Shown piece after piece: positions 12,492-13,424 of a DNA stretch of 13,424 nt. The stretch is from positions 1-13,424 of the forward strand of contig CAMBHH010000092.1 of the NCBI GenBank assembly GCA_945866505.1, read 5' to 3'. The DNA is from Flavobacterium psychrophilum. Lineage in GTDB: Bacteria > Bacteroidota > Bacteroidia > Flavobacteriales > Flavobacteriaceae. A program made the position numbers and the translations under genes. The number at the start of each line of letters is the position of its first letter. The first letter of the stretch is position 1. The notes below the pieces were generated by a model, which saw nothing but the letters and a program-made list of their open reading frames with translations, ran no database searches and was not told the origin of the DNA.

Positions 12492-13424
12492 ATGAAAACT
12501 ATTTTACTGCCCGCATTATTTTTATTATATGGTCTAAATGTATTGGCTCAAGACAATGCATTTTCAGCAGAATCAACGGAATTTGACAAAGCAATTTTTG
12601 AAAACCTAGACACTATAAAACCCAAAAAAGCAGCCCTATTGAAAGTAGTTATTGTTACCACCCACAAACAACCCAAACCTTTGACAGCCCTGCGTTCTGG
12701 ATTAAAACCAATGGATGCACCACAAACTATACAAGTAATTGGAGCTGAAATTATCGAACAACAACAAGCCATTCGTTTGAGCGAAGTAATCAAAAATGCC
12801 AACGGTGTTTATGTAAGTTCTGCCCGTGGTGGAGCACAAGAATCTTTCTACTCAAGAGGTTACGATATGTCAGCAAACAATATGTTTAAAAATGGTTTCC
12901 GTTACAATGCCGGTTCCATTCCTGAGGTTTCAGGTCTTGAAAAAGTTGAGTTTCTAAAAGGTGGTTCTGCTTTATTATTTGGAAATGTAGCTCCAGGAGG
13001 AATATTAAATTTGGTTACCAAAACGCCTTCTTTCAAAAGTGGAGGAGAAATTTCGATGCAAGTAGGAAGTTATGCTTTTTACAAACCAACACTTGATTTT
13101 TATGGCCCTTTGAATAACAATATTGCTTATAGAATAAATGGTTCTTTTGAAAATTCAGAAAGTTTTAGAGATGTGGTAAAAAACAAACGCATTTATTTCA
13201 ACCCATCTATATTATTTAATGTAACAAATCAAACCCAAATTACACTCCAAGGCGATTATTTGAGCGCCGATTGGACACCCGATTTTGGAACGGGTGCCAT
13301 TGGAAAAGAAATTGCAGAGGTTTCAAGAAATACCTATTTTGGAGCACTTTGGTCTAATGGACAAACGAAATCTACTAGTGCTTCTGCCTTGATAAATCAC
13401 GATTTTAACAAAAGATGGAAATTA
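12492..13424 (+). CDS. TonB-dependent siderophore receptor, 5' part
   Basis: The frame is open for 311 codons to the window end, so the gene is cut by the window, not broken; full members are about 700-800 residues. A signal peptide (MKTILLPALFLLYGLNVLAQ, cleaved after residue 20) is followed by a linker with a possible TonB box around LKVVIVT (50-56). The plug domain has DAPQTIQVIGAEIIEQQ (75-91), LSEVIKNANGVYVSSARGGA (96-115), FYSRGYDM (119-126), GLEKVEFLKGGSALLFGN (148-165) and PGGILNLVTKTP (168-179), all typical of the siderophore-receptor group (TIGR01783), followed by the first barrel strands. It lacks the N-terminal CarboxypepD-reg domain common in SusC-type Bacteroidota receptors. It should import a ferric siderophore across the outer membrane using TonB-ExbBD energy. 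The promoter carries paired palindromes consistent with iron regulation. Confidence 0.92.
   Translation, partial: MKTILLPALFLLYGLNVLAQDNAFSAESTEFDKAIFENLDTIKPKKAALLKVVIVTTHKQPKPLTALRSGLKPMDAPQTIQVIGAEIIEQQQAIRLSEVIKNANGVYVSSARGGAQESFYSRGYDMSANNMFKNGFRYNAGSIPEVSGLEKVEFLKGGSALLFGNVAPGGILNLVTKTPSFKSGGEISMQVGSYAFYKPTLDFYGPLNNNIAYRINGSFENSESFRDVVKNKRIYFNPSILFNVTNQTQITLQGDYLSADWTPDFGTGAIGKEIAEVSRNTYFGALWSNGQTKSTSASALINHDFNKRWKL

Noticed and set aside
1..13424. CRISPR array, insertion sequence, phage or defence system
   Set aside because: No regularly spaced repeats, transposase or integrase frames, terminal inverted repeats with target duplications, or known defence domains were seen. tRNA-like cloverleafs were also not found.

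Overview
This AT-rich window comes from a Bacteroidota genome, most likely Flavobacterium or a close relative. The evidence is the TAnnTTTG -7 promoter boxes, several with a TTG or TTTG -33 element 19-21 bases upstream; weak or absent Shine-Dalgarno sequences; and gene types common in Flavobacteriia, such as a BatA-type double-transmembrane VWA protein, a PF05096 glutaminyl cyclase lipoprotein, an FSA-type transaldolase and a TonB-dependent siderophore receptor. It reads as ordinary chromosome. I see no insertion sequence, phage, CRISPR array or integrase. The spacers are rich in short tandem heptads, hairpins and decayed coding sequence.

Layout. Bases 1-874 hold no confident gene: a decayed exported-protein gene on the minus strand (about 23-326), a 45-codon ORF (413-550) running into a near-perfect palindrome, and unexplained AT-rich spacer. 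From 875 to 3523 everything reads on the minus strand: SRP RNA (3431-3523, own promoter and terminator), then an SDR oxidoreductase, a 66-residue membrane protein, an FSA-type transaldolase and a small exported protein. The SRP RNA promoter is back to back with that of a plus-strand glutaminyl cyclase lipoprotein (3612-4667). That gene converges on a minus-strand exported beta-propeller lactonase (4726-5838) across a strong bidirectional terminator.

From 5978 to 10402 four genes read on the plus strand: the BatA-like VWA membrane protein, a dihydroorotase homologue that has lost four of six metal ligands, a small membrane protein of the DUF4870 type, and a phospholipase/carboxylesterase. Repeat-rich spacers separate the last three. 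The minus strand then carries an RNA-modification pair, rluE (11525-10923) followed by trmL (10915-10460). The window ends with a plus-strand lipoprotein (11824-12297) and the first 311 codons of a siderophore receptor (12492 onward), whose promoter is bracketed by two similar 23-base palindromic elements that look like an iron-regulator operator.

No clearly new multi-gene system is visible. The points most worth following are the non-catalytic dihydroorotase next to a VWA membrane protein, the doubled operator at the receptor promoter, the dispersed heptad repeats (one forms the end of rluE), and the compact divergent SRP RNA promoter.
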